Shown here piece after piece: positions 9,085-17,991 of a DNA stretch of 64,000 nucleotides. Made by a program: the position numbers and the translations under genes. The notes under the pieces are model-generated. The model did not search any database and was not told the DNA's origin. It saw only the letters and a program-made list of their open reading frames with translations. Origin of the DNA: DASYAN01 sp963727755 (GTDB lineage Bacteria > Chloroflexota > Ktedonobacteria > Ktedonobacterales > Ktedonobacteraceae); contig CAVSHN010000016.1 of the NCBI GenBank assembly GCA_963727755.1, forward strand, positions 1 through 64,000, in the 5' to 3' direction. How positions within the stretch are numbered: position 1 is the first letter of the stretch; each line of letters starts with the position of its first letter.

Positions 9085-9284
9085 ACAAAAACCTCCCAAA
9101 AGCTTTACAACTTCTGTTCGCATTGTATCATTCCACTTCTGAGCTGTCTATGGTACCCCGTCGACTTTAGGCAGGAAGCAAAACACGTAGAATGCAGCAA
9201 GGCCATGAAGAGTCGCAATAAAACAATAGAGAATGAAATCATCCTTTACTCCTGCAATTTTAGCTGATGACGAGATATTTGTGA

Positions 9285-9500
9285 AACTATCCTGACGGCT
9301 TATACGAGATGGCTATAGGAAAGCCAAAATCGAGGAACAATGACCATATTCAGTTCCTCCAACAGTACATTGAGCTGGGATTCAACATTTTGATTCTGCA
9401 CTCACCTGGACAAGATCAGCACGCTTTTATCGAACGCTACGGTCGTGATATAATACCAAAAATACGCACTATGGCACCATCACAGCTAGTGTTAAGGTAA
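9285..9500 (+). pseudogene. Remnant of an F420/flavin-dependent (LLM-class) oxidoreductase gene
   Basis: Only the last 50-60 codons survive. The stretch IELGFNILILHSPGQDQHAF followed by IERYGRDIIPKIR matches the conserved C-terminus of luciferase-like, F420-dependent glucose-6-phosphate dehydrogenase-type proteins (LGFDHLVFHAPGPDQ...EVLPRLR in the family). A stop lies in frame at 9282-9284 and there is no room for the (alpha/beta)8 barrel upstream. A terminator hairpin (9520-9555) still follows, as if the 3' end of a real gene were kept after deletion of its body. Confidence 0.6.
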
Positions 9501-9519
9501 ACGCTAATCCACACCATAA

Positions 9520-9555
9520 CACCTGGCCTGAGAGGTCAGGTGCTTCTCTTGTTTT
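9520..9555 (+). terminator. Rho-independent terminator
   Basis: A 10-bp stem (CACCTGGCCT with AGGTCAGGTG, one G-T pair) and GAG loop, followed by CTTCTCTTGTTTT. It lies directly after the oxidoreductase remnant on the plus strand. Confidence 0.75.
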
Positions 9556-9656
9556 CAACAGGATATCTCATTTGTTGGCTTCAAACCCGACACAACAAGA
9601 ACCTGGGTCAGAGAGCCCATAGTGAAAGCTAGCACCATCTACAAAAGGAGAATAGG

Positions 9657-10517
9657 ATGGATAACCTTACCGAATCTGATCTAAATGACCACCAATATGT
9701 GGCATCTCAAGCTGATGATACCGATAATCCCCAAATTGGGACTGCAACTCCAATGCGAGAACAGGCCAATGAAAACCTTATTATCTGGACGCCTCGCTTC
9801 ATCATTAGTTTCTTTCTCGTACTTGTCATTGGTCTAAGCGGAGCGACTGTGCTAACCACAGGCTATCTCAATAGATATTACCTGCCAGGATGGCTACTGA
9901 TAGGATATACCGTTGTTAATCTGGGCGGATGGATCTCTGTGAGCATATGTACTCGTTCCTCCTGGGTACGCTTAGGAAGCGCTTTTGGCTGTCTATGGGC
10001 TATCATGATGGGCTTCATTTTTGCTTTGAACCTGTTTCCGCCTACTATTGACGCTCACTCCACATTTATAATCAATGCATCTTCTTCTGCCAGCAGTGCA
10101 CTACTGGCATGTTCCATCTGCCTATCCACAGCATGGACACCTCTCAAGCACTGGGATCGCATCTTCTTCATCATCGCACCTATCATCGGTACTATACTTG
10201 TTGCTAGCATTTTCCTCCATACTCCAGACGAAATGCGCTCATCCTCTCTCCTAAAGATGCACATTGCAATAGTGGAACTATGGTTTTGTACCGCCACCTG
10301 GTGGTTACGCCCGTCATGCTGGCGAACACAACCAGGACCAGCATTCTTACTAGGTATTGTCCCTATCATTCAAATTTTGCTTCTTTATCCATTAAATACC
10401 TACAATGAAAAGACCGTCTTTTTTTCACAAGTTATGCTACTGAGCGTTCTGCTTGGATCATTGCGCATATTACAATCAGAGATACGCCATCGGCTACCTA
10501 AAACTTCTCATCTGTGA
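9657..10517 (+). CDS. Polytopic membrane protein of unknown function
   Basis: 286 residues, about eight predicted membrane helices after a soluble acidic N-terminus of 45 residues. Helices include FIISFFLVLVIGLSGATVLT, LLIGYTVVNLGGWISVSI, AIMMGFIFALNLFPP, the Ala/Ser-rich ASSALLACSICLSTAW, RIFFIIAPIIGTILVASIF and FLLGIVPIIQILLLYPL. No catalytic motif is seen and no family is recognised. ATG 9657 has a clear AAGGAG 7 nt upstream. The gene is alone on the plus strand and converges with the CPBP protease gene at 10537, only 19 nt away. Confidence 0.75.
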   Translation: MDNLTESDLNDHQYVASQADDTDNPQIGTATPMREQANENLIIWTPRFIISFFLVLVIGLSGATVLTTGYLNRYYLPGWLLIGYTVVNLGGWISVSICTRSSWVRLGSAFGCLWAIMMGFIFALNLFPPTIDAHSTFIINASSSASSALLACSICLSTAWTPLKHWDRIFFIIAPIIGTILVASIFLHTPDEMRSSSLLKMHIAIVELWFCTATWWLRPSCWRTQPGPAFLLGIVPIIQILLLYPLNTYNEKTVFFSQVMLLSVLLGSLRILQSEIRHRLPKTSHL

Positions 10518-10536
10518 AACTGAAAGATGTAGCACG

Positions 10537-11346
10537 TCATGGTTTAAGAATATTATGTAAAGTGAGGATAATAATAAGGCCACTTGTGGCATTATTCAAT
10601 GTATGTAAGATGATACCAGGCCAAATAGAATTTGAGTACCAGCGTAAAAATGCTAACGCCAGACCAATACAAAACAAGATAGCAAATGAGGCAGGATCGA
10701 GATGAATAAGCGCAAAAAGAAATGAGCTTAACAAAATTGCTATCCATACTGGCATGGTACGCAGAAATCCCATAAAAACAAAACTGCGGAAAAATGCTTC
10801 TTCGCAGACCGGAGCTATTACAGCTGCACCAAACAGAATTGCATACATCGATATAGGAGTAGCCTTGCCACGCTCTAAAACAACCTGATCATTGGTTTGT
10901 AAGGGGAGATGAAAAGCGGTAATGAGCAACTGATAAAAATAATTAACTAGAATAAAAGCCAAAAATAGCAGTATAATCAAGGGCAATACACGTTTGACAT
11001 CGAAGCGCCTAAAGCCTAGATTACGCAGTATCGATCGCATATCACCAGAAGAAGTTCGCTTCGCGAAAAAGAGAGGTGCAAGTAGAAAGACTCCTTCGCC
11101 TATGATAGCATAAATGAAGGAGGCAATGGCATTAGCAACATCAACCTGAGGTGAGATTGGCACCTGTTTTGCTGGATGGGTAGCAGATGGAGTAGAAAGC
11201 AAGGCCAGCAAAGATAAAGACATGTAAGGCATCAGCGTCCAAAAAACGCCGCTGAACGTCTGCCAGATCGTCCATGGAACTTCATCAATATTTCGCTTGA
11301 GCAAAAGAACACTCCAATTTTTCACTTTCCCCATTATACCACACAA
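10537..11346 (-). CDS. CPBP-family intramembrane metalloprotease
   Basis: 269 residues with about seven membrane helices and the three signature segments of the CPBP (CAAX/Rce1/Abi) family: EEAFFRSFVFMGF (tandem Glu and downstream Arg), FALIHLD (His) and HTLNNAT (His-Asn). The enzyme probably cleaves membrane substrates; in bacteria members serve in bacteriocin immunity, abortive infection or protein processing. It starts 7 nt after the stop of the CHAT-STAND gene, so the two form an operon. A TATAAT with upstream TGG (11338-11333) lies inside the 5' end and could give a separate leaderless transcript from an in-frame GTG near 11325; starts at ATG 11346 or 11334 are also possible. Confidence 0.85.
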   Translation of the reverse strand: MCGIMGKVKNWSVLLLKRNIDEVPWTIWQTFSGVFWTLMPYMSLSLLALLSTPSATHPAKQVPISPQVDVANAIASFIYAIIGEGVFLLAPLFFAKRTSSGDMRSILRNLGFRRFDVKRVLPLIILLFLAFILVNYFYQLLITAFHLPLQTNDQVVLERGKATPISMYAILFGAAVIAPVCEEAFFRSFVFMGFLRTMPVWIAILLSSFLFALIHLDPASFAILFCIGLALAFLRWYSNSIWPGIILHTLNNATSGLIIILTLHNILKP

Positions 11347-11353
11347 ACCTGCT

Positions 11354-14089
11354 TCATGACGATTGGGTTCGAGACTCCTGCTCTAGCTGTAGAGCATATC
11401 CTTCTGCCCGGCGCAACATTGCCTGCCACTCTGGATCTTGACTGCGCTCCTCAGAATCATGTAAAGCTCGCTTTGCAATCTTAATAGCTTCCTGCAAATC
11501 TTCCTGCTCTCCAGCTGCCTCTAGATGCTCAAAAGCTGCGAACATTTCTTCCACACGGGGTTGGGACAGACTATGGTAATACCTTGCTATCAGGCGATGG
11601 ATACGACGTCGCTCTTCAAGAGGCAACTGGGTAAGAGCAAAGTGACGCACCTGAGAATGAATTGTATAGACATGCCCATCAAACTGGATAAAAGATGCCT
11701 GTATCAATTCACCACGCCCTGCACGCCAGTTTTGGAGCAAAGTTTCGGAGATGGCTTCTTGCCTTTCAGAAATGTTCATCATTTCCTGCAATAATATATC
11801 CTGCTTCGAGACCACTGGCATCGAGTTTACAAGCATCATGATCTGCTCACGATTGAATGGCAACTTAAATGCAGAAAGATAGGCAAGGAGCTGGCAAGCA
11901 AGGGGGGTCAAACGACGATATGAGATCTCCAGCACAGCCTGCATACCTGCCAAAGATGTACTGCGCAATTCATCACGTACTTCTTCCAGAGAGCTTGTTT
12001 CTGCTTCCGGTATATACATTTTACCGCCAACTGAGCGTGCAGTACCAAAGACCAACTCAGCGCCAAGCGGATAGCCATCCAGCAAGGTACAGATCTCTCG
12101 CAGGATTGTTTGCTGTGTTGGATCATGAAGATGGATATAATGGTCTAGTCCCCTCTCTTCAGCCAATACAGTAAAAAGTGTGAGCAGATCAGTATCTGTC
12201 ATCTTCCCCAGATGATATTCGTACCAATGACAATGAGATTCTGCCACAACTATCCTATTACTCGGGTTTACATGTGATGTGACAATTACTATGACTTCCT
12301 GTGGAAGCGCACAGAGAAACTGTAGCCACAGCCTCTGTTCAGCTCGATCCTGCACCTCTTCAAAACCATCCAATAGCAACAGACAGTTCAACTCACGACT
12401 AGCAAGAGAACGCAACATCCCCTGAACCTGATGCACTCTCTGTGTCGCATCCAATGTCGAGAGATTACGTAGCGGTAAATGCAAGTAGTGCATCATTTCA
12501 GCTAGGGCATCTACAAATAACTTGCCATTTTGCAATGAAACACCGATAATCCCACCGGGAAATTTATCACGATTGCGTTGTACAACCTCAAATGCCAGGG
12601 CACTTTTGCCAATACCAGGCAATCCTGTCAATGCAATATGATGCACTCGATGTGTTCCAGCATGCAAATGATTAGAGGAGCTAGATTTCGGCTGGCCTGA
12701 AGCTGCGATAGTCACTAGTTCATCGAGATCCTGTAATTCTTGTTTACGCCCAACAAAGGTTGCCGGGGGAGCTAGATAGACCAAAGGGTGAGTATAGTCC
12801 TCATTAGTCTCATCTCCATTTATCAGAGGAACCGGGATTTCTTCGCCCTCGGCAACGCATCGGTACAGGACGGGAATGAACCAGCTCTTGTGCTGCATCG
12901 GCAACAGAGCCTGACGAGCCCGAGAAAGTGCTTCTTCCAAAGTACGCCCATTTGCCAGAGCCTCATAGAAGTGAAACATAAACGTTGGACTGAGATCATC
13001 TTGCAATGAGAAAGGCATTGCTACAACCGCAGGAACCTGGGCAGTGATTAGGGCAATCGCCAGCGTCGCCTTAACAGCAGGCTGGGTGGCAGAAAGAGAT
13101 GACGAGCGTGTTGCCTCCTCAGTTACCGTTGCCGTTTCGCAAGCAGCGAATACCGCCAGACGTACATCACTACTCAGCAGTAGTTCGCGCAATGACTGCG
13201 TATCAATAAAGTGGTTCAAGCCATCTTCGTCACAAAAAGAGAGATAGGTTTGAGAATTGATGCGCCCTAGCGATGTACCACATTGACGACATTTGCGTGC
13301 TTCGGGATCATTGACCGTCTGACATTCCTCTCGCGGACAAAGACGCCCATAAGCGCCATGTCCATCAAAATGAATAGCATAACAAGGGATAGTGGTATCA
13401 CTGTCGTCTAACGACCCTGCCCCTCCATATAAGTTGAGATAGCGAACAAGTTGACCAAAGGTAGGAGGCTCCAACCGATCTAATACTACTTGTCCACTAT
13501 CAATAAGCAAGGCCAGAGCCAACCGCATAGATTTAAAGCTGCGCTCAGTCTCCAGAGGAACACAATTCGTGGGAGAAGGTGCAATATAGAGCATACGCAA
13601 TGGAGGAGGTACAGGCAGCTCACAGCCTACAGTATTGTCCGAACCTGGCAAAAGCCGACTAAGCGTGAAAACCCCTGAAACAAGCAAGAAATAGTCATTA
13701 TTATGTAACAGCTCCCAAGGATAGCGCACAAATTCTTCACAACCTAGACCAAAACTAAGCATCAAGGCAACTGTGCCACGCCGCTTCAACGTACGCTGAA
13801 TAACAGTACGAAAAAGTCTTTGCACAGACAGGTCGGCGGGTTCAATCCATTTGGGACCCCTTGTATTAATGCCACACAAGGCTGAAAAGAGACGGTAACC
13901 AACGTCACGCAATTCATGATCACGACTTTTCAGTCTCCCTAATCTTTTCTGCAGTGCCTTCAATTGACGACCAACATATGGAGGAACAAAGGAGCCACTT
14001 ACTATACGCCCAGACCAGCTCTCCTTTACACTTATGCCATAAGTACCATCCCCACGGGCATGAAATGATACATTGATGGTCTCTCCCAT
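11354..14089 (-). CDS. CHAT protease-STAND (NB-ARC/NACHT-like) ATPase with inserted zinc ribbon
   Basis: 911 residues from ATG 14089 (a GTG at 14116 is in frame; numbers below count from it). Residues about 15-430 form a CHAT domain, a caspase-like cysteine protease: catalytic H253 in HFDGHG and C326 in AVFAACETAT. Between them lies a zinc ribbon (C260, C265, C276, C279). Residues about 450-740 are a STAND ATPase with Walker A LTGLPGIGKSALA (497-509) and Walker B CLLLLDGFEEV, followed by helical and winged-helix parts and a helical C-terminus. Such proteins keep the protease off until a ligand drives ATP-dependent oligomerisation, as in gasdermin or Craspase-like systems and NLR-type defence. 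The CPBP protease gene follows after 7 nt. The sensor target is unknown; no phage marker is nearby. Confidence 0.88.
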   Translation of the reverse strand: MGETINVSFHARGDGTYGISVKESWSGRIVSGSFVPPYVGRQLKALQKRLGRLKSRDHELRDVGYRLFSALCGINTRGPKWIEPADLSVQRLFRTVIQRTLKRRGTVALMLSFGLGCEEFVRYPWELLHNNDYFLLVSGVFTLSRLLPGSDNTVGCELPVPPPLRMLYIAPSPTNCVPLETERSFKSMRLALALLIDSGQVVLDRLEPPTFGQLVRYLNLYGGAGSLDDSDTTIPCYAIHFDGHGAYGRLCPREECQTVNDPEARKCRQCGTSLGRINSQTYLSFCDEDGLNHFIDTQSLRELLLSSDVRLAVFAACETATVTEEATRSSSLSATQPAVKATLAIALITAQVPAVVAMPFSLQDDLSPTFMFHFYEALANGRTLEEALSRARQALLPMQHKSWFIPVLYRCVAEGEEIPVPLINGDETNEDYTHPLVYLAPPATFVGRKQELQDLDELVTIAASGQPKSSSSNHLHAGTHRVHHIALTGLPGIGKSALAFEVVQRNRDKFPGGIIGVSLQNGKLFVDALAEMMHYLHLPLRNLSTLDATQRVHQVQGMLRSLASRELNCLLLLDGFEEVQDRAEQRLWLQFLCALPQEVIVIVTSHVNPSNRIVVAESHCHWYEYHLGKMTDTDLLTLFTVLAEERGLDHYIHLHDPTQQTILREICTLLDGYPLGAELVFGTARSVGGKMYIPEAETSSLEEVRDELRSTSLAGMQAVLEISYRRLTPLACQLLAYLSAFKLPFNREQIMMLVNSMPVVSKQDILLQEMMNISERQEAISETLLQNWRAGRGELIQASFIQFDGHVYTIHSQVRHFALTQLPLEERRRIHRLIARYYHSLSQPRVEEMFAAFEHLEAAGEQEDLQEAIKIAKRALHDSEERSQDPEWQAMLRRAEGYALQLEQESRTQSS

Positions 14090-14288
14090 GGGCTTCCCTC
14101 TGCTGCAATCGGTCACTTAGAGTGGTTGTCCCCAACAACCACCTCATGACGCCCAAAGTTTTCTCAGAAGTAGTATAACACAAATACAGTGATACACAAT
14201 AACCCACCCTGCCCAATCCGGGGCTAAAACTCCACGGTTTGCGGCGGACTCTTCTGTATTTCAGGAGATTTTTGCTATTCAGAAGCGT

Positions 14289-14603
14289 TCAGAAGATAAA
14301 GGAATCGGAGAAATTGCCAGCGATATGCGGTAGGTGTTTTGGCGGTACTATGAGACCAATCTTTATATGCTGACTTCGCGCTGGCCTTGAAGGTGACCCA
14401 TTGGGTGATGGCACGTTGCTGCCAGACAGCATCCTACTCAATAAGGCACATAAGAAGAAGCCTACAATAATGGCAATACAGCCAAGCTTGAATTTGCTTA
14501 GTGGCTTTTTTTTCTTCCGTGGCTGTTGCCGACTGTACCAATCCAATGCTTGCTTTAAGGGGCTTGGAGGCTCAGAAGAATTCGCCCTTGTATTGAGGAG
14601 CAT
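14289..14603 (-). CDS. Small single-helix membrane protein overlapping the ROCO gene
   Basis: 104 residues from ATG 14603: a Pro-rich N-terminus (EPPSPLKQALDWYSRQQ), a basic stretch (PRKKKKPLSKFK), one membrane helix (LGCIAIIVGFFLCALLSRML) and a Pro/Ser-rich tail. The start lies inside the 3' end of the ROCO gene (which stops at 14572), in another frame, so translation is probably coupled. An alternative is that an indel separates what should be a C-terminal membrane anchor of the ROCO protein; the proline-rich sequence right after the overlap would fit either view. No family is recognised. Confidence 0.55.
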   Translation of the reverse strand: MLLNTRANSSEPPSPLKQALDWYSRQQPRKKKKPLSKFKLGCIAIIVGFFLCALLSRMLSGSNVPSPNGSPSRPARSQHIKIGLIVPPKHLPHIAGNFSDSFIF

Positions 14604-16971
14604 TATACTGCCGACTATCTGGTCGTCTCTGTGAGGTAGATTCTTTCCAGCGCTGTCGTTCAGCAATGCTAGTCAATTGTTCCAGAATATTTTTCTGCTC
14701 GGCAAGAACTTCTGACCGGAGATTATCCTGCTGCTCAGCAATAGCATCTAATCGTTGCATGATATTATCTGTTTTATTAGAAATGGAATTATACTCTTTA
14801 GTATCTATAACTATATTATGACCATAGAGCAATTCACGAACCGCTATGTTACAAAAACTCTCCCGGCACTGGATAGTCTCCACACTTTGGTTGAGCCGTC
14901 TAACGAGATCTTGCTCATAGCGATAAACTTCCGAGCAAGGTTGAACCTCTCCCGTTTGCCGATGACAGATACATGGTACTTCTTGTCTGACGTTCAGCCC
15001 TTCAAAACGTGCTAAAATCAAGTCCATCGCTTCTTTGAGCAGCATAAAGAACGTGTAAGGCTCAGGGCCCCAGACTTCCATATGAAGTTCCTTGCGCTTC
15101 GAAAATATTTCGACCCGTGCAAGGTGGCCTTGATGAGAGAGCACAACACCATCACGCCAATGCATGCTGCAAGTATATTGGTGTGTGCGAACAATGAAAC
15201 AGTTCATAATACCAGTAGGAACAAAGTCGAGGCAATAGATTACCTCAACATGTACCTTTCCGTCTTTCATATCCTGAATAGTCCAACTCGGCAGAAATGA
15301 TGGAGGCTTGAATGCTACAAGTTGAGGAATGAAATAGTAGGTCTCCGGTTGTGACACGATCTGATAACACAGATCAAACCGTTCCATCAACCGCAGAAAA
15401 AGAGGGTACAAAGCTAGATCATATGGCTGCCCATACTCATCAACATCCCAGATATGAGGAAGATCAGTCTCTACTAAAATGCCTGACCGATCTCGGATTC
15501 CTTTGTTTTCGAGGACGAGGCTAATTGCCCTAGCAACCCAGTTAGGCTTGAGGATTACAACATCGTTTAGGGTAGGGTCATCGCGGAAGTAGAGAATCTT
15601 GCCAAGGTCGTGCAGATAGCTTCCCAGAGTACCATGTGCGAATGACGACCTTATTCCTCTTTTTACGCATGAATCTATATAAATATCCTTATCAATATAG
15701 TGCTCAGAATAAGCTAATAGTTCCTGCTCTACCTCAATCCAAGATGTCAGCCAGGGTTGCCCTACGAGCGGCAGATTCACAGCATGCTTCGCCACAACCC
15801 ATTTTAGCCCGTCAATACCTGCACCTGTCTTACTGCTTACCTGTACCACTTGAACAATCTGTGGATAATCAGCTTTATAGTGCATAATACTCACATTTGA
15901 AATCTTCTCATCGCTATATGTTTCAACAAGTATAATAGGTGAATCAGGAGCTAGCATACGAATCGTATTGAGCCAGTAATCAAGTCCGTCCTGCTCTCTT
16001 CCTGAAAGAGCATTCCAAACAACGAGGTATAAAGCCCGTTTGGTGAGAAAAAATTGGTGAGTTGCGCGGTAAATATCCTGACCTCCGAAATCCCAGACAT
16101 TGAGCTGAAGAGATTGATCAGGCAAAGTAGGATGAGGCAATGTCAAGGTATCAACCTCAATGCCACGGGTAGTCTCCAGAGAAGCCTCAAACGCTCTGCC
16201 GTGTAGGGCATGGAGAAGGGAAGACTTCCCCACGCCCACATCACCAACCAGGATGAGCTTGGCCTCATACCTGAAAATACAGTCGTGGGAAAGCTCTTGC
16301 AAAAAGGCAAGAATAGCTTCTGTTCCTTGAGTCACAACTTCGGCAGGTGGTGTCAAAAGTGGGTTTTTGCTCAGGGACATATACTGCAAGTTGGTTAACT
16401 GTCCCAATTCAGCCGGAATCTGTGTCAACTGATTCTTATGGAGCTGCAAGTTCTGTAAGTTGGTTAACTGTCCCAATTCAGCCGGAATCCGTGTCAACTG
16501 GTTACCACTCAGGTCCAAGTTCTGTAAGTTGGTTAACTGTCCTAGTTCAGCCGGAATCTGTGTCAACTGGTTATCATAGAGGTCCAAATGTTGCAAATTG
16601 GTTAATTCTCCGATTTCAGGTGGAATATGTGTTAGCTGATTCGTATGCAAGTCTAGATACTGCAAGTTACTGAGTTGTGCCAGTTCAGCAGGGATATGCG
16701 CCAGTTGGTTCTTATGCAAGTCCAGGCGCTGTAAGCTGGTCAGCAGTCCAACTGCTTCTGGTAAGATGTGTGTTAGCTGGTTGTTGCTCAGATTCAGACG
16801 CTGTAGATGTACGAATTCCTTTAATTTTTCAGGAAACTGAGCTATTTTTGACTGAGAGAGATCTAGTTCGACAACATCCCCTTGCTCATTACATTCTGCA
16901 CACTTTGGCTCAATTCCAAGCGTTGCTGTCAATTGCTCAATGAGAGCATGATTGGAAGTCTGCATTTCCAT
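14572..16971 (-). CDS. ROCO protein: leucine-rich repeats, Roc GTPase and COR domain
   Basis: 799 residues. After a short N-terminus come about eight leucine-rich repeats of 23 residues (units like LTNLQNLDLSGNQLTRIPAE, residues about 25-210). A Roc GTPase follows (about 235-410): P-loop GDVGVGKSS, switch II WDFGGQD, and SSKTGAGI near its end. The COR dimerisation domain (about 430-690) is followed by a Glu/Gln-rich coiled coil. ROCO proteins are large GTPases whose monomer-dimer cycle is controlled by nucleotide; bacterial roles are mostly unknown. It lies upstream of and parallel to the CHAT-STAND operon, 170 nt beyond the small membrane protein, so joint action is possible. The LRR units are near-identical at DNA level (16390-16640), a sign of recent repeat expansion. 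Confidence 0.9.
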   Translation of the reverse strand: MEMQTSNHALIEQLTATLGIEPKCAECNEQGDVVELDLSQSKIAQFPEKLKEFVHLQRLNLSNNQLTHILPEAVGLLTSLQRLDLHKNQLAHIPAELAQLSNLQYLDLHTNQLTHIPPEIGELTNLQHLDLYDNQLTQIPAELGQLTNLQNLDLSGNQLTRIPAELGQLTNLQNLQLHKNQLTQIPAELGQLTNLQYMSLSKNPLLTPPAEVVTQGTEAILAFLQELSHDCIFRYEAKLILVGDVGVGKSSLLHALHGRAFEASLETTRGIEVDTLTLPHPTLPDQSLQLNVWDFGGQDIYRATHQFFLTKRALYLVVWNALSGREQDGLDYWLNTIRMLAPDSPIILVETYSDEKISNVSIMHYKADYPQIVQVVQVSSKTGAGIDGLKWVVAKHAVNLPLVGQPWLTSWIEVEQELLAYSEHYIDKDIYIDSCVKRGIRSSFAHGTLGSYLHDLGKILYFRDDPTLNDVVILKPNWVARAISLVLENKGIRDRSGILVETDLPHIWDVDEYGQPYDLALYPLFLRLMERFDLCYQIVSQPETYYFIPQLVAFKPPSFLPSWTIQDMKDGKVHVEVIYCLDFVPTGIMNCFIVRTHQYTCSMHWRDGVVLSHQGHLARVEIFSKRKELHMEVWGPEPYTFFMLLKEAMDLILARFEGLNVRQEVPCICHRQTGEVQPCSEVYRYEQDLVRRLNQSVETIQCRESFCNIAVRELLYGHNIVIDTKEYNSISNKTDNIMQRLDAIAEQQDNLRSEVLAEQKNILEQLTSIAERQRWKESTSQRRPDSRQYNAPQYKGEFF

Positions 16972-17217
16972 AACTATTCCTCAGTGACTTCAGACTCTAT
17001 TTGGAGAAAACTATCTTCTCTCATCACTTAGATATCTGGCATTGTAGAAGAAATTTGCACGCTCTTCCAGGGGAAAACAGGGACAGTCCAACCTACATTC
17101 CCCCCAGTCCTGATAACATGCACCTACATAGGAGATGTGGGGGATATGTGATGTCAATTCTCAACCATCTATGCTATACTTGATAATACTATTTTGTGAA
17201 GTAGGAGGCTATAAATC

Positions 17218-17937
17218 ATGAAGACAGGAAAGCACCCACAAATAAAGGCATTCCACTTTTCTTTCTATCTCAAAGGTAGTGCTATTCTTCTTCTTTTATC
17301 ACTTAGCTTTCTGATCATTGCCTGTGGTTCAAGTAATATGACCACAGCAGATCTAAATGGCCTACCAGCCACCGCCACGATTAACTTTAAGAGTACGAAT
17401 CTATCCTCACTAGGAACTGTTACTCCCTATTTATGTGGTGCTTGGACCTACGATACCACACCTGGCTTCAGTCCAGGAAACAAGATCCCGGTGTATGCCC
17501 ACTTTGTGCATAACGTGAATGGCAATCCAGTTGGTGTCAGTGGAGCCAGCGCACATGCAACAGTTGAATGGGCCAATGGGGGGAGAGATAGTCAAACAGC
17601 AACAACTACGAGTGATGGATTGGCAGTTTTCTATTTTCCGATCCCCAATCAACCAAATATGATAGGGAAAAATAATCTGGTTCTCGTCTCGTTCACAGCT
17701 CCCAACGGTCAGACTTGTAACGTTGATAATCAGCCTCAGCCTGCTGCCTTCTTTACGTTTATTGCAGCATCGCCAACTCCTATGGTAACTCCATCGGCCC
17801 TGCCAACAATAGAGAGTTTACAAACTGTCATTGCGACAATTCCTACTCCACAGCCCCTCCTTCACCATGGTAAGGGCCAGCAAGCCATTCCAACTCCGAC
17901 CTCAACTCCCTGCACTAACCCTTTCGGTTGTAGCTAA
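17218..17937 (+). CDS. Secreted lipoprotein with Ig-like domain and Pro/Thr-rich tail
   Basis: 239 residues. A signal peptide (FYLKGSAILLLLSLSFLIIAC) ends in a lipobox with cysteine around residue 36, so the protein should be lipid-anchored outside the membrane. The middle (about 75-180) looks like a bacterial Ig-like fold: IPVYAHFVHNVNGNPVGV, ATVEWANGG, SDGLAVFYFPIP and NLVLVSFTAPNGQTC, with two Cys that could bond. The last 55 residues are Pro/Thr-rich and end in CTNPFGCS. ATG 17218 has GTAGGAGG about 9 nt upstream, and TATACT at 17175-17180 is a possible -10 box. The function is unknown; surface structure or adhesion is inferred from the fold. Confidence 0.75.
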   Translation: MKTGKHPQIKAFHFSFYLKGSAILLLLSLSFLIIACGSSNMTTADLNGLPATATINFKSTNLSSLGTVTPYLCGAWTYDTTPGFSPGNKIPVYAHFVHNVNGNPVGVSGASAHATVEWANGGRDSQTATTTSDGLAVFYFPIPNQPNMIGKNNLVLVSFTAPNGQTCNVDNQPQPAAFFTFIAASPTPMVTPSALPTIESLQTVIATIPTPQPLLHHGKGQQAIPTPTSTPCTNPFGCS

Positions 17938-17948
17938 TCCGAAAGGGT
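17918..17948. terminator. Hairpin between convergent genes
   Basis: Perfect 10-bp stem ACCCTTTCGG / CCGAAAGGGT with an 11-nt loop that holds the lipoprotein stop codon. It lies between two convergent genes and could end both transcripts; there is no clear T-run on either side, so factor-independent activity is uncertain. Confidence 0.5.
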
Positions 17949-17991
17949 CAGTACCACCTGACCAAACTGAGTTCTAGGACACGGGGAGTCG

